The notes beneath the pieces are model-generated. The model was not told the DNA's origin, searched no databases, and saw only the letters and a program-made list of their open reading frames with translations. Below, one piece after another: positions 6,859 through 15,794 of a stretch of 57,810 bases of DNA. The position numbers were made by a program, and so were the translations under genes. Source of the stretch: an uncultured bacterium (GTDB taxonomy: Bacteria; Bacillota_I; Bacilli_A; RFN20; CAG-826); contig CASFSS010000011.1 in NCBI GenBank assembly GCA_949297445.1, positions 1 through 57,810 on the forward strand. Direction: 5' to 3'. Position 1 is the first letter of the stretch, and every line of letters starts with the position of its first letter.

Positions 6859-8397
6859 ATGACAAAGAAGACATTATTTTGTTCAATTTCAATTGTTTGT
6901 TCAATTGCTATTGTGGGAGTACTTTCTTTAGCGACTTTATCGGCTGAAAATAGATTAAGCATTGACGCCGATAGCACCGAGTGCTCTTATGTATTTGATT
7001 CAAGCGCTCGTCCACAATTGCTTGACGGACAAGGCGATAGTCAGGTTTCCCATTTAAGGCTGAGTTATCGTGAAGCAACAAATGGTCCTTTAGACTATTT
7101 AGTTACTTTAAATGACGGTGGAGCAATTTATACTGACGGAACACCATTTTCCGCGGAAACACTCGTTGGAAGCGTAACAAATGGATTGAAGGAGATTACA
7201 GTATTTTTTGATTCTCATAACGGAGCAAAGTTAATATTAAAAACTGCGTATGTGAGTCCAAATGATTATTCTAACGCCTCTACATTTACTCTCGCCAGCG
7301 GTGTTCCAACTTCGTTAATGCCAGATGATAATCAATTATTTGATTATCTTTTGCCGCGCTATTTTAGTATTGAAGCAACTGGTGGATCAATTGATGTTCT
7401 GGGATTATCAATTAAGTGCACAATGAAAACACGTGATTTAGTTGAAACGACAACAGCTAAAACATGGAAAGGAACATATGAACTTAATGATTATGATACT
7501 GGCGATTATTATAATATCGATACATCGGTTACTATGTATTATGATTCAATCGCTGATGCAAACTATATTGTTTTCCCAGATTATAATGGAGATAGCGTGA
7601 TAGGCACGAAGAATTTATATTTTGCTAAGTTCATAAATCCGGGATGGCTTTTGGTCGAAAATTTGGATAAATGCGATTATTCATACGAAGAAACATATAT
7701 AACAACCTCGTTAGATATGAGTCAGTTCAAAATAAGTACCAACCATCCTTATAATGTAGATGAATTTACCGGTAGCTTATTTGTTCCTGCGACCAATATT
7801 TCCATCGCTCCTGAAGGCGGAAAATACGAAGTAAACGCCGTTGGCGACACCCTGACAATTGTCGCAACGATTGCACCAACATATGGATGTACTGAAAACA
7901 TTGAATGGTCACTATCTAATGATAATTTTGTTATCCAGTCTACCTCAGGCAATAATAACTCAAAATTAGTTGTAAAGTCCGCCGTGGCTGGGGCCGAAAC
8001 CGAAGTTAGTGCAAAAATTCAAGGCCTCAACGAACAATTGAGTGCACAAATAACCATCAAAACTTTAGGCCATGAGGAAGCTCTTACATTCCCAACTAAC
8101 TTGGTTGATCAAACATATTATTTTGATGATAGTTATGATTATGGTTTTACTTTGGAAATGACTTTCTCGTATGATGGTTCTCAATATTATATTTGTCCTG
8201 ATGATGGTATCTTTTATTACGGCGATACATGCGTTTTGACGGAAATAAAAGAGAATGAAAAAGGAAATCTAGAATTTACTTTTAGCGATAGTTATAGCGA
8301 ATTTGTTTTTGAATATGAGCAGAATGCTGATGCTGACATTTTAACGCTCCTATCAGAAACTAATTCTTATTATGAAGGATCAGTTGGCTATCTATGA
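6859..8397 (+). CDS. Secreted protein with Ig-like (BIG2-type) segment, function unknown
   Basis: A 512-residue exported protein I cannot name. It starts with a Lys-containing tip and a hydrophobic signal peptide (residues about 8-28) ending LATLSA, a plausible signal peptidase I site; no lipobox Cys follows. The body is rich in Asp, Tyr, Thr and Ser. Around residues 310-410 the pattern APEGGKYEVNAVGDTLTIVATIAPTY...IEWSLSN resembles bacterial Ig-like group 2 domains used in surface and adhesion proteins. There is no sortase motif or C-terminal anchor. It is the first of three consecutive exported proteins in one apparent operon, so a shared surface complex is possible but unproven. Confidence 0.7.
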   Translation: MTKKTLFCSISIVCSIAIVGVLSLATLSAENRLSIDADSTECSYVFDSSARPQLLDGQGDSQVSHLRLSYREATNGPLDYLVTLNDGGAIYTDGTPFSAETLVGSVTNGLKEITVFFDSHNGAKLILKTAYVSPNDYSNASTFTLASGVPTSLMPDDNQLFDYLLPRYFSIEATGGSIDVLGLSIKCTMKTRDLVETTTAKTWKGTYELNDYDTGDYYNIDTSVTMYYDSIADANYIVFPDYNGDSVIGTKNLYFAKFINPGWLLVENLDKCDYSYEETYITTSLDMSQFKISTNHPYNVDEFTGSLFVPATNISIAPEGGKYEVNAVGDTLTIVATIAPTYGCTENIEWSLSNDNFVIQSTSGNNNSKLVVKSAVAGAETEVSAKIQGLNEQLSAQITIKTLGHEEALTFPTNLVDQTYYFDDSYDYGFTLEMTFSYDGSQYYICPDDGIFYYGDTCVLTEIKENEKGNLEFTFSDSYSEFVFEYEQNADADILTLLSETNSYYEGSVGYL

Positions 8398-8415
8398 TAA
8401 AAAAGAGGTTCAAAT

Positions 8416-9225
8416 ATGTATTTTAAGAAAACATTATTGATTCTTGCCACTTTGGCTTTGTCAGCCTGTGCTTCTACATCTTTATCGACCGAAAATCCGT
8501 CTAGTTCTCATGATGGAAGTTTATTTAAATCGGAGTGGGGAGATGAAATAGTTGAAAATGCTATTGAAAATTCTATCCAGTATGATATTCCGTATTTTTA
8601 TGCTCCTAAATACGAAGTAGAAACAGGAATTGATGTGTATAATGATCCATATTTAAATTTATATTTTTTGGGTTTCAAGGAAGATGAAGCCGCTCAGAAA
8701 GCCGAAGCGTACGCAAGCGTTTGCCGTGCCAATGGATATAAAGTTGATTTTGATACATCCTACGCTGATGGGCTCTTCTTTGATTTATACACAGCTACTA
8801 TTGATATTGGCGACGGTTATGGCATGATGATTCAAATTGTTAGTGGTGCAAACGATGCAGGCGAAATAGGCGTATTAGCGTATGCAACACCTTATGTTAT
8901 AGTCGATGGTCTATCGTTTCCGATGCAGCTGATAGAACATTATTTGAATATTACTATTCCAAAATTTGAGAAGGATTATTTTGCGTATTACGGTGAAGTT
9001 TTATACGATTCTAGTTTGGGACTTATTTATGTTTATTTAGAAATACAAAATGCTCTTGCCGACGATGAAGATGAATATAAAACCATCTTGGAGGACAGTA
9101 ATTATTTAATTGATGCATCATATTATGAAGATTATGGATATATTGCTTTTGATAAAGATGACACGCATATAATTCAATTTTCTTATTTGTATGGATCGAT
9201 TGGATTATATGTCTATAATGTTTAA
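8416..9225 (+). CDS. Putative lipoprotein, function unknown
   Basis: A 269-residue protein with a clear lipoprotein signal: Lys residues near the start, a hydrophobic core, then the lipobox LSAC (lipidated Cys at residue 19). A Ser/Thr-rich linker follows. The mature part is acidic and rich in aromatic residues (many Tyr, Asp, Phe) with no motif I recognise. An AAAAGAGG ribosome-binding site precedes it, 18 nt after the previous stop, and the next gene follows closely. It is therefore the middle gene of an exported triad, attached to the outer face of the membrane. Confidence 0.7.
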   Translation: MYFKKTLLILATLALSACASTSLSTENPSSSHDGSLFKSEWGDEIVENAIENSIQYDIPYFYAPKYEVETGIDVYNDPYLNLYFLGFKEDEAAQKAEAYASVCRANGYKVDFDTSYADGLFFDLYTATIDIGDGYGMMIQIVSGANDAGEIGVLAYATPYVIVDGLSFPMQLIEHYLNITIPKFEKDYFAYYGEVLYDSSLGLIYVYLEIQNALADDEDEYKTILEDSNYLIDASYYEDYGYIAFDKDDTHIIQFSYLYGSIGLYVYNV

Positions 9226-9245
9226 TAAAGAAAAGAGTGATTATT

Positions 9246-11063
9246 ATGAACAAAAAAATTATTTTATTATTCGCTGTTGTTCCAATGCTTTTAGGGGCAT
9301 GTAAAGAAATAACTAGCGAAAGTACCTCATCAAATAATGATGAATATCATACCGTTACTTATTATGTGTTTGAAGATGATGTGCTAACTAAAATGGTAAA
9401 AGATGGCGAATGTGCCGATAAATTTATTCCTGCAAAAATCGAAGGATATAATTTTATCAACTGGTTTACCGGCCCAAATGAGAATGATGAAATTTATGAT
9501 TTTGACTTGCCAGTTACTGCTGATTTATCAATATATGCCCATTGGCTTTTAGAAGAGGCTGACGTGACAACAGACACTTTAGTCGCTGCCTTAAATAATG
9601 ACTATACTAATTCAACCATTTATATGTATCAATCAGGTATGCAGGATGAATTTATTGTATCTAATTACGATGGTTATAATGTGGCAGAAACAGCGTATGA
9701 TGGTATAGGAATCGCAGATTATTTATATTTTCACGACTATGAAGGCCTATCACATCAATATTTTTATGATAGTGAACACGGTGGAGCGTGGCTTCGCCAA
9801 GGAATAAAATTTCAGGATGGCAGTTATGCTCTATACGACATAAATCGTATCTATTTTTCACCAATGGTTTCCTTTCCTATCATTGCAGAAAATGCCCAAT
9901 CCTTTACTTATATTGGCGGCAACGCGTTTAGTTTAGTTGATCAAAATATTATTGATGGCATGCTTGCCGATGGTTTATATGAATCGGTGTGGTTAAACGA
10001 TATCGCAATGATTATTGTATTCTTAGACGAAGCAAAGGAATACGTAACCGAATTGCGAACTTTTGATAGTCTTGATGAAAACGATGAAGCGTATACGACA
10101 GTACAAGTGAGCAACATCGGAACAACTGAATTAATTGGTGCGACATTGCCTGAAGCCCCAACAGAAGAAACGGTTATGACATATTACGAATGGCAAGGGG
10201 AAGAAGAACCGATTTATACCGAAATAACGGCGATTGCCTTGGATTATGTCGATCCTAATATTACGAGCGTGAATCTAGACAAAACATTAGAATTAAAATA
10301 TACATTGACACCAGAAAACCCAGGACGTAAAGATTTAGAATTTCTTTTCGAAGGGACAGAGGAAGGCATTGAAATTAATTATTCGTTTACTGCTGGTCAA
10401 ATAGTTGTAAAAGGTTTGATTGCCGGAGAATATATGGTGCAAATTCACGATATCATTAGTGACACTTACTCCAATAAAGTTAAAGTTGTCGTCAACGATG
10501 TGGTGGAAAGCCAATTTACTAATAAACTCTATGATTTAAAACTCAAAAAAGAAAATGATGCATTCGTCTTAGCGAACAGTCTTGAAAATGGTTATGTTGC
10601 CACATATCAAGGAGCACAACTAGGTTTTGGTGTCGATTATGTAACTTCTGGCGATAATCCGAAATTAAACGCCTTAACTATAGGCATGAAAATGGATGTC
10701 AATTCCCAAGAGACTATGCAAGTTGAAGGCACCGATCATGTCTATGTTGATTTTGTATTAGACCATCCAGTTAATGCCCTAACCTTTACTTATGGAGCCA
10801 TCTTTGAAAATCAAGTTGCCAATGCCCAAACTAGCGCATACTATGATGCGCATATTTATAGTTCTTTAGATGGAGAGTCTTGGAATTTAGAAAGCACATG
10901 GACGGATGAATTGGCTGAAAATATTACGGCAAAAGGCTTGATGCGCAAAGACCAAAAGTTGAGTGTTGAAACGCAACATATAAGAATTGCTTTCCAATCC
11001 AAATTTATTGGAAAAGGTTTCACATTTGTAATGAACACCTTTGGTTTCTTCCTAGAAAATTAG
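9246..11063 (+). CDS. Putative lipoprotein with InlB-type repeat and discoidin-like C-terminus
   Basis: A 605-residue lipoprotein with lipobox LLGAC near residue 18 and a Ser-rich linker. Residues about 35-95 (HTVTYYVFEDD...GYNFINWFTG...ADLSIYAHW) match the Listeria-Bacteroides (InlB B) repeat, a small beta-grasp module of surface proteins. A central segment around 300-420 is Ig-like. The C-terminal 130 residues (YSSLDGESWNLESTW...HIRIAF) resemble carbohydrate-binding discoidin/F5-8C folds. The ATG at 9246 puts a normal Lys-Lys signal start directly after a weak AAAAGAG site; a GTG at 9237 is in frame. The two previous genes are also exported. Binding to host or plant glycans is inference. 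Confidence 0.7.
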   Translation: MNKKIILLFAVVPMLLGACKEITSESTSSNNDEYHTVTYYVFEDDVLTKMVKDGECADKFIPAKIEGYNFINWFTGPNENDEIYDFDLPVTADLSIYAHWLLEEADVTTDTLVAALNNDYTNSTIYMYQSGMQDEFIVSNYDGYNVAETAYDGIGIADYLYFHDYEGLSHQYFYDSEHGGAWLRQGIKFQDGSYALYDINRIYFSPMVSFPIIAENAQSFTYIGGNAFSLVDQNIIDGMLADGLYESVWLNDIAMIIVFLDEAKEYVTELRTFDSLDENDEAYTTVQVSNIGTTELIGATLPEAPTEETVMTYYEWQGEEEPIYTEITAIALDYVDPNITSVNLDKTLELKYTLTPENPGRKDLEFLFEGTEEGIEINYSFTAGQIVVKGLIAGEYMVQIHDIISDTYSNKVKVVVNDVVESQFTNKLYDLKLKKENDAFVLANSLENGYVATYQGAQLGFGVDYVTSGDNPKLNALTIGMKMDVNSQETMQVEGTDHVYVDFVLDHPVNALTFTYGAIFENQVANAQTSAYYDAHIYSSLDGESWNLESTWTDELAENITAKGLMRKDQKLSVETQHIRIAFQSKFIGKGFTFVMNTFGFFLEN

Positions 11064-11088
11064 TGAAAAGATAATTGGAGCAATATAT

Positions 11089-11112
11089 AGCCCCCTTTTG
11101 GGGGCTTTTTTA
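11089..11112 (+). terminator. Strong intrinsic terminator after exported triad
   Basis: AGCCCCC-TTTT-GGGGGCT is followed by a T run. This is the strongest terminator in the window and ends the accessory region before the housekeeping genes. Confidence 0.92.
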
Positions 11113-11190
11113 TTGCGTACAAAAATTATTTTGAGAATATAAAAATGCGAAATATGTTTTAATTTTCTTGTTTTCTCCTATGTTATTTTT

Positions 11191-11230
11191 GCGCGTAATG
11201 CTTGCTTATGACGCGCGTTTGTTATATTAT
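11191..11230 (+). promoter_or_regulatory. Promoter of tig-lon-engB with GC-rich inverted repeat
   Basis: -35 TTGCTT (11202-11207) and -10 TATTAT (11225-11230) are 17 bp apart. An inverted repeat, GCGCGT ... ACGCGC (11191-11216), brackets the -35 box and could be an operator for this stress-related operon. Confidence 0.5.
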
Positions 11231-11265
11231 TCACTTTGACTGAAAAAGGAGTCTATATAATAGTT

Positions 11266-12546
11266 ATGGAAAAAGAAATTAAAAAATTAGAACACTCAAA
11301 TGTTGATGTGATTGTGCCACTTCCGAAAGATGAATGGAAAGCCGCTCAAAAGAAAGCTTTCGACGAATTGGCAAAGAAAGTATCAATCAAAGGTTTTCGT
11401 AAAGGACACGTGCCTGCCGAAATGTTAAAATCGAAAATTCCTACACAAGAAGTTTTTTCGAAAGCAATCAGCGATACCGTGCAAAAAGTATTTGAAGAAG
11501 TTGTTAAAGAGGAGCATTTTCAGCTATTTGCTCGTCCAAGTTTCGATATAGGTAAAGTTAGCGAAGAAGAAGTTGAATTTATTTTCCATTTAACGCTAAA
11601 ACCAGAAGTTAATGTCGGAACATATAAAGGTTTAGACATTGCTCGTGATAAAGTGACTGTCGACGAAAAAGAAATTGATGATGAAATCGCTAAATTAGTT
11701 GCTAGTAGTGCCAACATGGTGGTAAAAGACGGGCCGGCTCAAAAAGGCGATACAGTTGTAATTGATTTTGTCGGTTCAGTTGATGGGAAAGAATTCGACG
11801 GCGGCAAAGCAGAAAATTATTCCTTGGAATTGGGTTCAAATTCCTTTGTGCCTGGCTTTGAAGACCAACTAGTCGGCCATAAAAGCGAAGAAGACGTCGA
11901 TGTCCATGTCAAGTTCCCAGAAAATTATGTTCCTGAATTAGCCGGTAAAGAAGCTTTGTTTAAGGTAAAAATTCACGAAGTGAAAGAGAAGGTTTTACCT
12001 CCGCTTGATGAAAAGCTAATCGAAGATTTGAAAATTGAAAATGTTAAAACAATCGAACAATTGCGTGCCTATCAAAAGACACAAATAAATGGTCGAAAAG
12101 CCCATGAAGCCGAGCATAAACTATTTGATGAAATAATCGATAAAATTGTTCAAGAAGCCAAAGTGGATCTTTCTGACAATATTCTCGATAGCGAAGTCGA
12201 AGGCATGAAAGAAAACCTCAATAATCAATTAGCGCAATCCGGTCTTGACTACGAAAATTATTTAAAGATGACCGGCAAAAAAGATGAAGAAGTTGTTGCT
12301 GAAATGAAAGTGGCGGCTGAAAAAAATCTCAAAAGAATGCTCGTGTTAGAAAAAATTGCGGAGCTTGAAGCCATCAAAGTTGAAGAAGAAGAATTAGAAT
12401 TCGAATTTGCTAAATTGGCCGATCAATATCACATGCCTTTAGAAGAGGTCAAAAAGATACTTGGCCAAGATTTAGAACGCTTCAAGAGCCAAGTTCGTTC
12501 TAAACGCATACAAGATTTCTTAATTGCCCAAAACGAGGCCAAATAA
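11266..12546 (+). CDS. tig: Trigger factor
   Basis: A ribosome-associated chaperone and peptidyl-prolyl isomerase that shields nascent chains. At 426 residues it has the family's normal length. The N-terminal ribosome-binding domain carries the signature GFRKGHVP (residues 43-50). An FKBP-like isomerase domain spans about 150-240 (KGDTVVIDFVGSVDGKEFDGG...LGSNSFVPGFEDQLVGH), and an acidic helical C-terminal domain follows. I start it at the ATG at 11266, because the upstream in-frame extension covers the AAGGAG site and the promoter. It heads tig-lon-engB, the same set that surrounds these genes in Bacillus, grouping folding with protein turnover. Confidence 0.95.
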   Translation: MEKEIKKLEHSNVDVIVPLPKDEWKAAQKKAFDELAKKVSIKGFRKGHVPAEMLKSKIPTQEVFSKAISDTVQKVFEEVVKEEHFQLFARPSFDIGKVSEEEVEFIFHLTLKPEVNVGTYKGLDIARDKVTVDEKEIDDEIAKLVASSANMVVKDGPAQKGDTVVIDFVGSVDGKEFDGGKAENYSLELGSNSFVPGFEDQLVGHKSEEDVDVHVKFPENYVPELAGKEALFKVKIHEVKEKVLPPLDEKLIEDLKIENVKTIEQLRAYQKTQINGRKAHEAEHKLFDEIIDKIVQEAKVDLSDNILDSEVEGMKENLNNQLAQSGLDYENYLKMTGKKDEEVVAEMKVAAEKNLKRMLVLEKIAELEAIKVEEEELEFEFAKLADQYHMPLEEVKKILGQDLERFKSQVRSKRIQDFLIAQNEAK

Positions 12547-12578
12547 ATAAAATTAACTGTAAAAGGGGGTGATAGCCT

Positions 12579-14927
12579 ATGGCTAATGAAGAATTAAACG
12601 AAAATTCTAAACGCGTTGTTTTACCGTTACTTGTCACGCGCGATATGATTGTTTTTCCTAATCGCCGCGATGAACGAATTGACGCAGCAAGAGAAATGTC
12701 AATGAAAGCAATTATTGCTAGTAAGGAGACAGCAAGCAGCCTGCTGTTTGTAACTTGCCAAACGGAACAAGATGTTGAATTCCCTACCTCTGATCAAATA
12801 TTTTCTGTTGCGACGCTTTGTCGCATTGTTTCATTCACGGACAATAAAGATTTTTATCGGATTCGTGTAAATGGCTCATCAAGATTTCGTCTTGAAAGCA
12901 TCGGTCTTGATGAAAATGGTTATTATGTCGCTGAAGGTACTGTCTTAAATGATGTATATGGTTCAAATGAAGAATTAAATGTTTTAGTAAAAAACATTGT
13001 AAAAGGTTTTTCTAATGATCCAGCCATGTGGAAAGATATACCTAAAAGCGTCGTTAATTCAATTCTTTCTAATTCTTACGAAGCGAGCGAATTAGCGGAT
13101 ATTCTTGCAACATTTTTGTTAATGCGTAAAGAAATGCGCCGAAAACTTTTGGCTGAGCCAAACGTTAATGAGCGACTAAAATTAATTTTGCAAGTGATGG
13201 AAGAGAATCGCACTGAGCAAGAAATAGATATGAAAATTCAGCGCGATGTGGCTACCAGTGCCGAAAAGGCCCAACGCGATTATATTTTGCGCGAAAAACT
13301 TAAAGCCATTAAACAAGAGTTAGGCGAAGATGATATGGGCGATAGCGAAGAGACCATCAAAGAACGCCTTGAAAAAAATCCTTACCCCGAACATGTCAAG
13401 AAAAAAGTTTTAGCGGAACTGCAACGATATGACATGATGCCACAAGCTTCTTTAGAAGCCTCTTTGATTAAAACTTACATCGATACTTTGATGGATGTTC
13501 CGTGGTATCAAAAGACCGAAGACAACGATTCGCTCGATAATGTAAGAAAAATTTTAGATGAAGATCATTACGGATTAACAAATGTTAAAAAACGTATTGT
13601 TGAATATCTAGCAGTCAAAAAGATGACTGGCAATTTAAAAGCTCCTATTTTGTGTTTCTATGGTCCGCCAGGCTGCGGTAAGACCTCTTTAGGACGTTCG
13701 ATTGCCCGCGCTTTAGGACGAAAGTTCTTTAAAGCTTCTTTAGGTGGAATATCTGATGAAGCAGAAATTCGTGGTCATCGACGAACCTATGTTGGTTCTA
13801 TGCCTGGAAGAATCATCTCCGGCATGAAAAGATGCGGCGTTATTAACCCGGTATTTTTATTGGATGAAGTTGATAAATTGGCTTCTTCATATAAAGGCGA
13901 TCCATCGAGCGCTTTGCTTGAAGTTTTAGATCCTGAACAAAATTTCGCTTTTAACGACAATTATTTGGAAGAACCCTACGATTTAAGCAATGTCTTATTC
14001 ATTGCGACCGCCAACTATTTAGAAAATGTACCAGCTCCGTTAAGAGATCGTTTAGAACTCATTGAAGTTCCTTCTTATACAGAGCTAGAAAAAATTGAAA
14101 TCGCTAAATCGTTTTTGGTCAAAAAACAGCGAATTGCCGCTGGCTTAAATGAAGACCAAGTGGAATTTACTGACGGTGCCATCAAATGCATAATTGAGAA
14201 TTATACAAGAGAAGCAGGTGTCCGTGAACTTGAACGACGTTTAGCGTCTATCATGCGCAAAATTTGCGTTGAAATTTTAACTAACCCCGACGTGAAAAAA
14301 GTGAAGGTTGAACGCGATGATGTTAAGAAATATCTAGGCATCTATATTTTTGAAAATTCCAAAAAAGAAAAGCGCGATCAAGTAGGCGTCGTGACCGGTT
14401 TGGCCTACACCGAATATGGTGGCGACATCTTGCCGATTGAAGTAAATTATTTTCCTGGCAAAGGGCAATTAATTTTGACAGGTAAATTGGGCGATGTTAT
14501 GAAAGAATCTGCCGCAATTGCCTTGGACTATATTCGGGCTAATGCCGATAAATACGGCATTGATAGTCAAATTTTTGCCAATAACGACATTCATATTCAC
14601 GTTCCGGAGGGTGCCGTACCAAAAGATGGCCCAAGCGCCGGTGTTGCCATTACAACAGCGATCATTTCGTGCTTAACTCACCGCAAAGTCGATAATAATG
14701 TGGCAATGACAGGGGAAGTAACCCTTCGCGGCCACGCTTTGCCAATTGGCGGTTTGCGTGAAAAATCTTTAGCCGCCTTGCGCAGTGGACTTAAAACGAT
14801 TGTCGTTCCGCGCGAAAACAAAAAGAATGTCGACGAATTGCCGCAAGAAGTCAAAGACGCTTTAAAAATTGTCTTTATGGACAATGTTGACGACGCGGTT
14901 AAAGTTGCCATGCATAGCGAGAAGTGA
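12579..14927 (+). CDS. lon: ATP-dependent protease Lon
   Basis: A 782-residue cytoplasmic AAA+ serine protease degrading misfolded and regulatory proteins. The N-terminal substrate domain (about 1-200) is followed by a coiled coil with the YILREKLKAIKQELGE motif. The ATPase domain has Walker A GPPGCGKT (362-369, Lys368) and Walker B VFLLDEVDK. The C-terminal protease domain has Ser686 in KDGPSAG and Lys729, 43 residues apart as in E. coli Lon (679/722). An AAGGGGGTGAT ribosome-binding site supports the start. It lies 32 nt after tig, and its TGA overlaps the GTG start of engB (GTGA), indicating translational coupling. Confidence 0.97.
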   Translation: MANEELNENSKRVVLPLLVTRDMIVFPNRRDERIDAAREMSMKAIIASKETASSLLFVTCQTEQDVEFPTSDQIFSVATLCRIVSFTDNKDFYRIRVNGSSRFRLESIGLDENGYYVAEGTVLNDVYGSNEELNVLVKNIVKGFSNDPAMWKDIPKSVVNSILSNSYEASELADILATFLLMRKEMRRKLLAEPNVNERLKLILQVMEENRTEQEIDMKIQRDVATSAEKAQRDYILREKLKAIKQELGEDDMGDSEETIKERLEKNPYPEHVKKKVLAELQRYDMMPQASLEASLIKTYIDTLMDVPWYQKTEDNDSLDNVRKILDEDHYGLTNVKKRIVEYLAVKKMTGNLKAPILCFYGPPGCGKTSLGRSIARALGRKFFKASLGGISDEAEIRGHRRTYVGSMPGRIISGMKRCGVINPVFLLDEVDKLASSYKGDPSSALLEVLDPEQNFAFNDNYLEEPYDLSNVLFIATANYLENVPAPLRDRLELIEVPSYTELEKIEIAKSFLVKKQRIAAGLNEDQVEFTDGAIKCIIENYTREAGVRELERRLASIMRKICVEILTNPDVKKVKVERDDVKKYLGIYIFENSKKEKRDQVGVVTGLAYTEYGGDILPIEVNYFPGKGQLILTGKLGDVMKESAAIALDYIRANADKYGIDSQIFANNDIHIHVPEGAVPKDGPSAGVAITTAIISCLTHRKVDNNVAMTGEVTLRGHALPIGGLREKSLAALRSGLKTIVVPRENKKNVDELPQEVKDALKIVFMDNVDDAVKVAMHSEK

Positions 14928-15514
14928 AAATAGATTTTTCCAAGACGAATTTTGTTACATCTTCCATAGGAGATAAGCCTCGTGGTTTATCTCCTTTTAA
15001 AGAAGTGCTTTTTGTTGGTCGCAGTAATGTCGGTAAATCATCACTTATTAACGCCTTGACTAATCGCAAAAATTTAGCGCGCGTTTCTAGTAAACCCGGA
15101 CACACTAAATTGCTAAATTATTTTGATGTCGACCACACCTTTTATTTGGTGGATGCCCCTGGTTATGGTTACGCTAAATCAGGCAGAAAAGATATCGCTT
15201 CATTCGGCGCGATGATGGAAAAATATTTTCATGGCAATTCAAATTTATCGTTGATTGTATTTTTGGTGGATGCCCGTCGCGAATTAAACGATGATGATAA
15301 AATGCTTTTGGATTTAATTGAGGAACTAAACATTAATTTTATTATCGTTTTGACAAAGTCTGATAAATTGAATCAGTCGCTTCGCTATAGAACAAAAATG
15401 TATTATCAAAATAACTACAAGCACGCTAGCGTCATTTTTTATAGTGCCATTAGCAAAGAGGGACTACCGACTTTACAAGAAATGATTGTCAAAACATTGC
15501 TTTTATCTCAATAA
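14924..15514 (+). CDS. engB: Ribosome biogenesis GTPase EngB (YsxC/YihA)
   Basis: A 196-residue small GTPase needed for 50S subunit assembly. G1 is GRSNVGKSS (32-40), G3 is DAPGYGYA, and G4 is TKSD. The length is normal. It begins with GTG at 14924 overlapping lon's stop by 4 nt; no independent ribosome-binding site is needed there. The lonA-ysxC adjacency is conserved in Firmicutes. Confidence 0.94.
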   Translation: MKIDFSKTNFVTSSIGDKPRGLSPFKEVLFVGRSNVGKSSLINALTNRKNLARVSSKPGHTKLLNYFDVDHTFYLVDAPGYGYAKSGRKDIASFGAMMEKYFHGNSNLSLIVFLVDARRELNDDDKMLLDLIEELNINFIIVLTKSDKLNQSLRYRTKMYYQNNYKHASVIFYSAISKEGLPTLQEMIVKTLLLSQ

Positions 15515-15526
15515 AATAAACAATAA

Positions 15527-15556
15527 TTGGAAAATTAATTTTATTTTAGGTATTAT
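15527..15556 (+). promoter_or_regulatory. valS promoter
   Basis: -35 TTGGAA (15527-15532) and -10 TATTAT (15551-15556) with an 18-bp spacer. Transcription would begin at about 15563, at the base of T-box stem I. Confidence 0.55.
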
Positions 15557-15562
15557 AAAAGA

Positions 15563-15786
15563 GCCTTCAAGGAAAAAGAGGTTCGTAACCATACTTATTT
15601 ATAAGAGAGCTCTAACCGGTGAAAAGGAGCAATAAGTAACTACGATTGTCGCTTTTTGGAAGGGCGGGAGGAATCCCCGGGTTATAGAGCCCTTATCTTC
15701 TACTAAAGAGCATATTTATTAATATGAATTAAGGTGGTACCGCGCTAATAACGTCCTTAAGGAGCGGTACCTTTTATTTTTTGGAG
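15563..15786 (+). promoter_or_regulatory. T-box leader controlling valS
   Basis: A tRNA-sensing riboswitch: uncharged tRNA-Val binding favours the antiterminator and lets valS be transcribed. The T-box core AAGGTGGTACCGCG lies at 15731-15744. The competing terminator pairs GGTACCGC with GCGGTACC and ends in CTTTTATTTTTT. Stem I can be drawn from GCCTTC/GAAGGGC and AAAAAG/CTTTTT up to the CCGGTGAAA distal loop. The Val specifier is either GTC (15648-15650), in the lower internal loop, or GTA (15636-15638); I cannot choose with certainty. Confidence 0.92.
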
Positions 15787-15794
15787 GAAAATGT

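Noticed and set aside
14925-14927. Possible use of TGA as tryptophan, as in Mycoplasma
   Set aside because: TGA acts as stop for lon, hrcA and others, and conserved tryptophans are TGG throughout, so the standard bacterial code holds.
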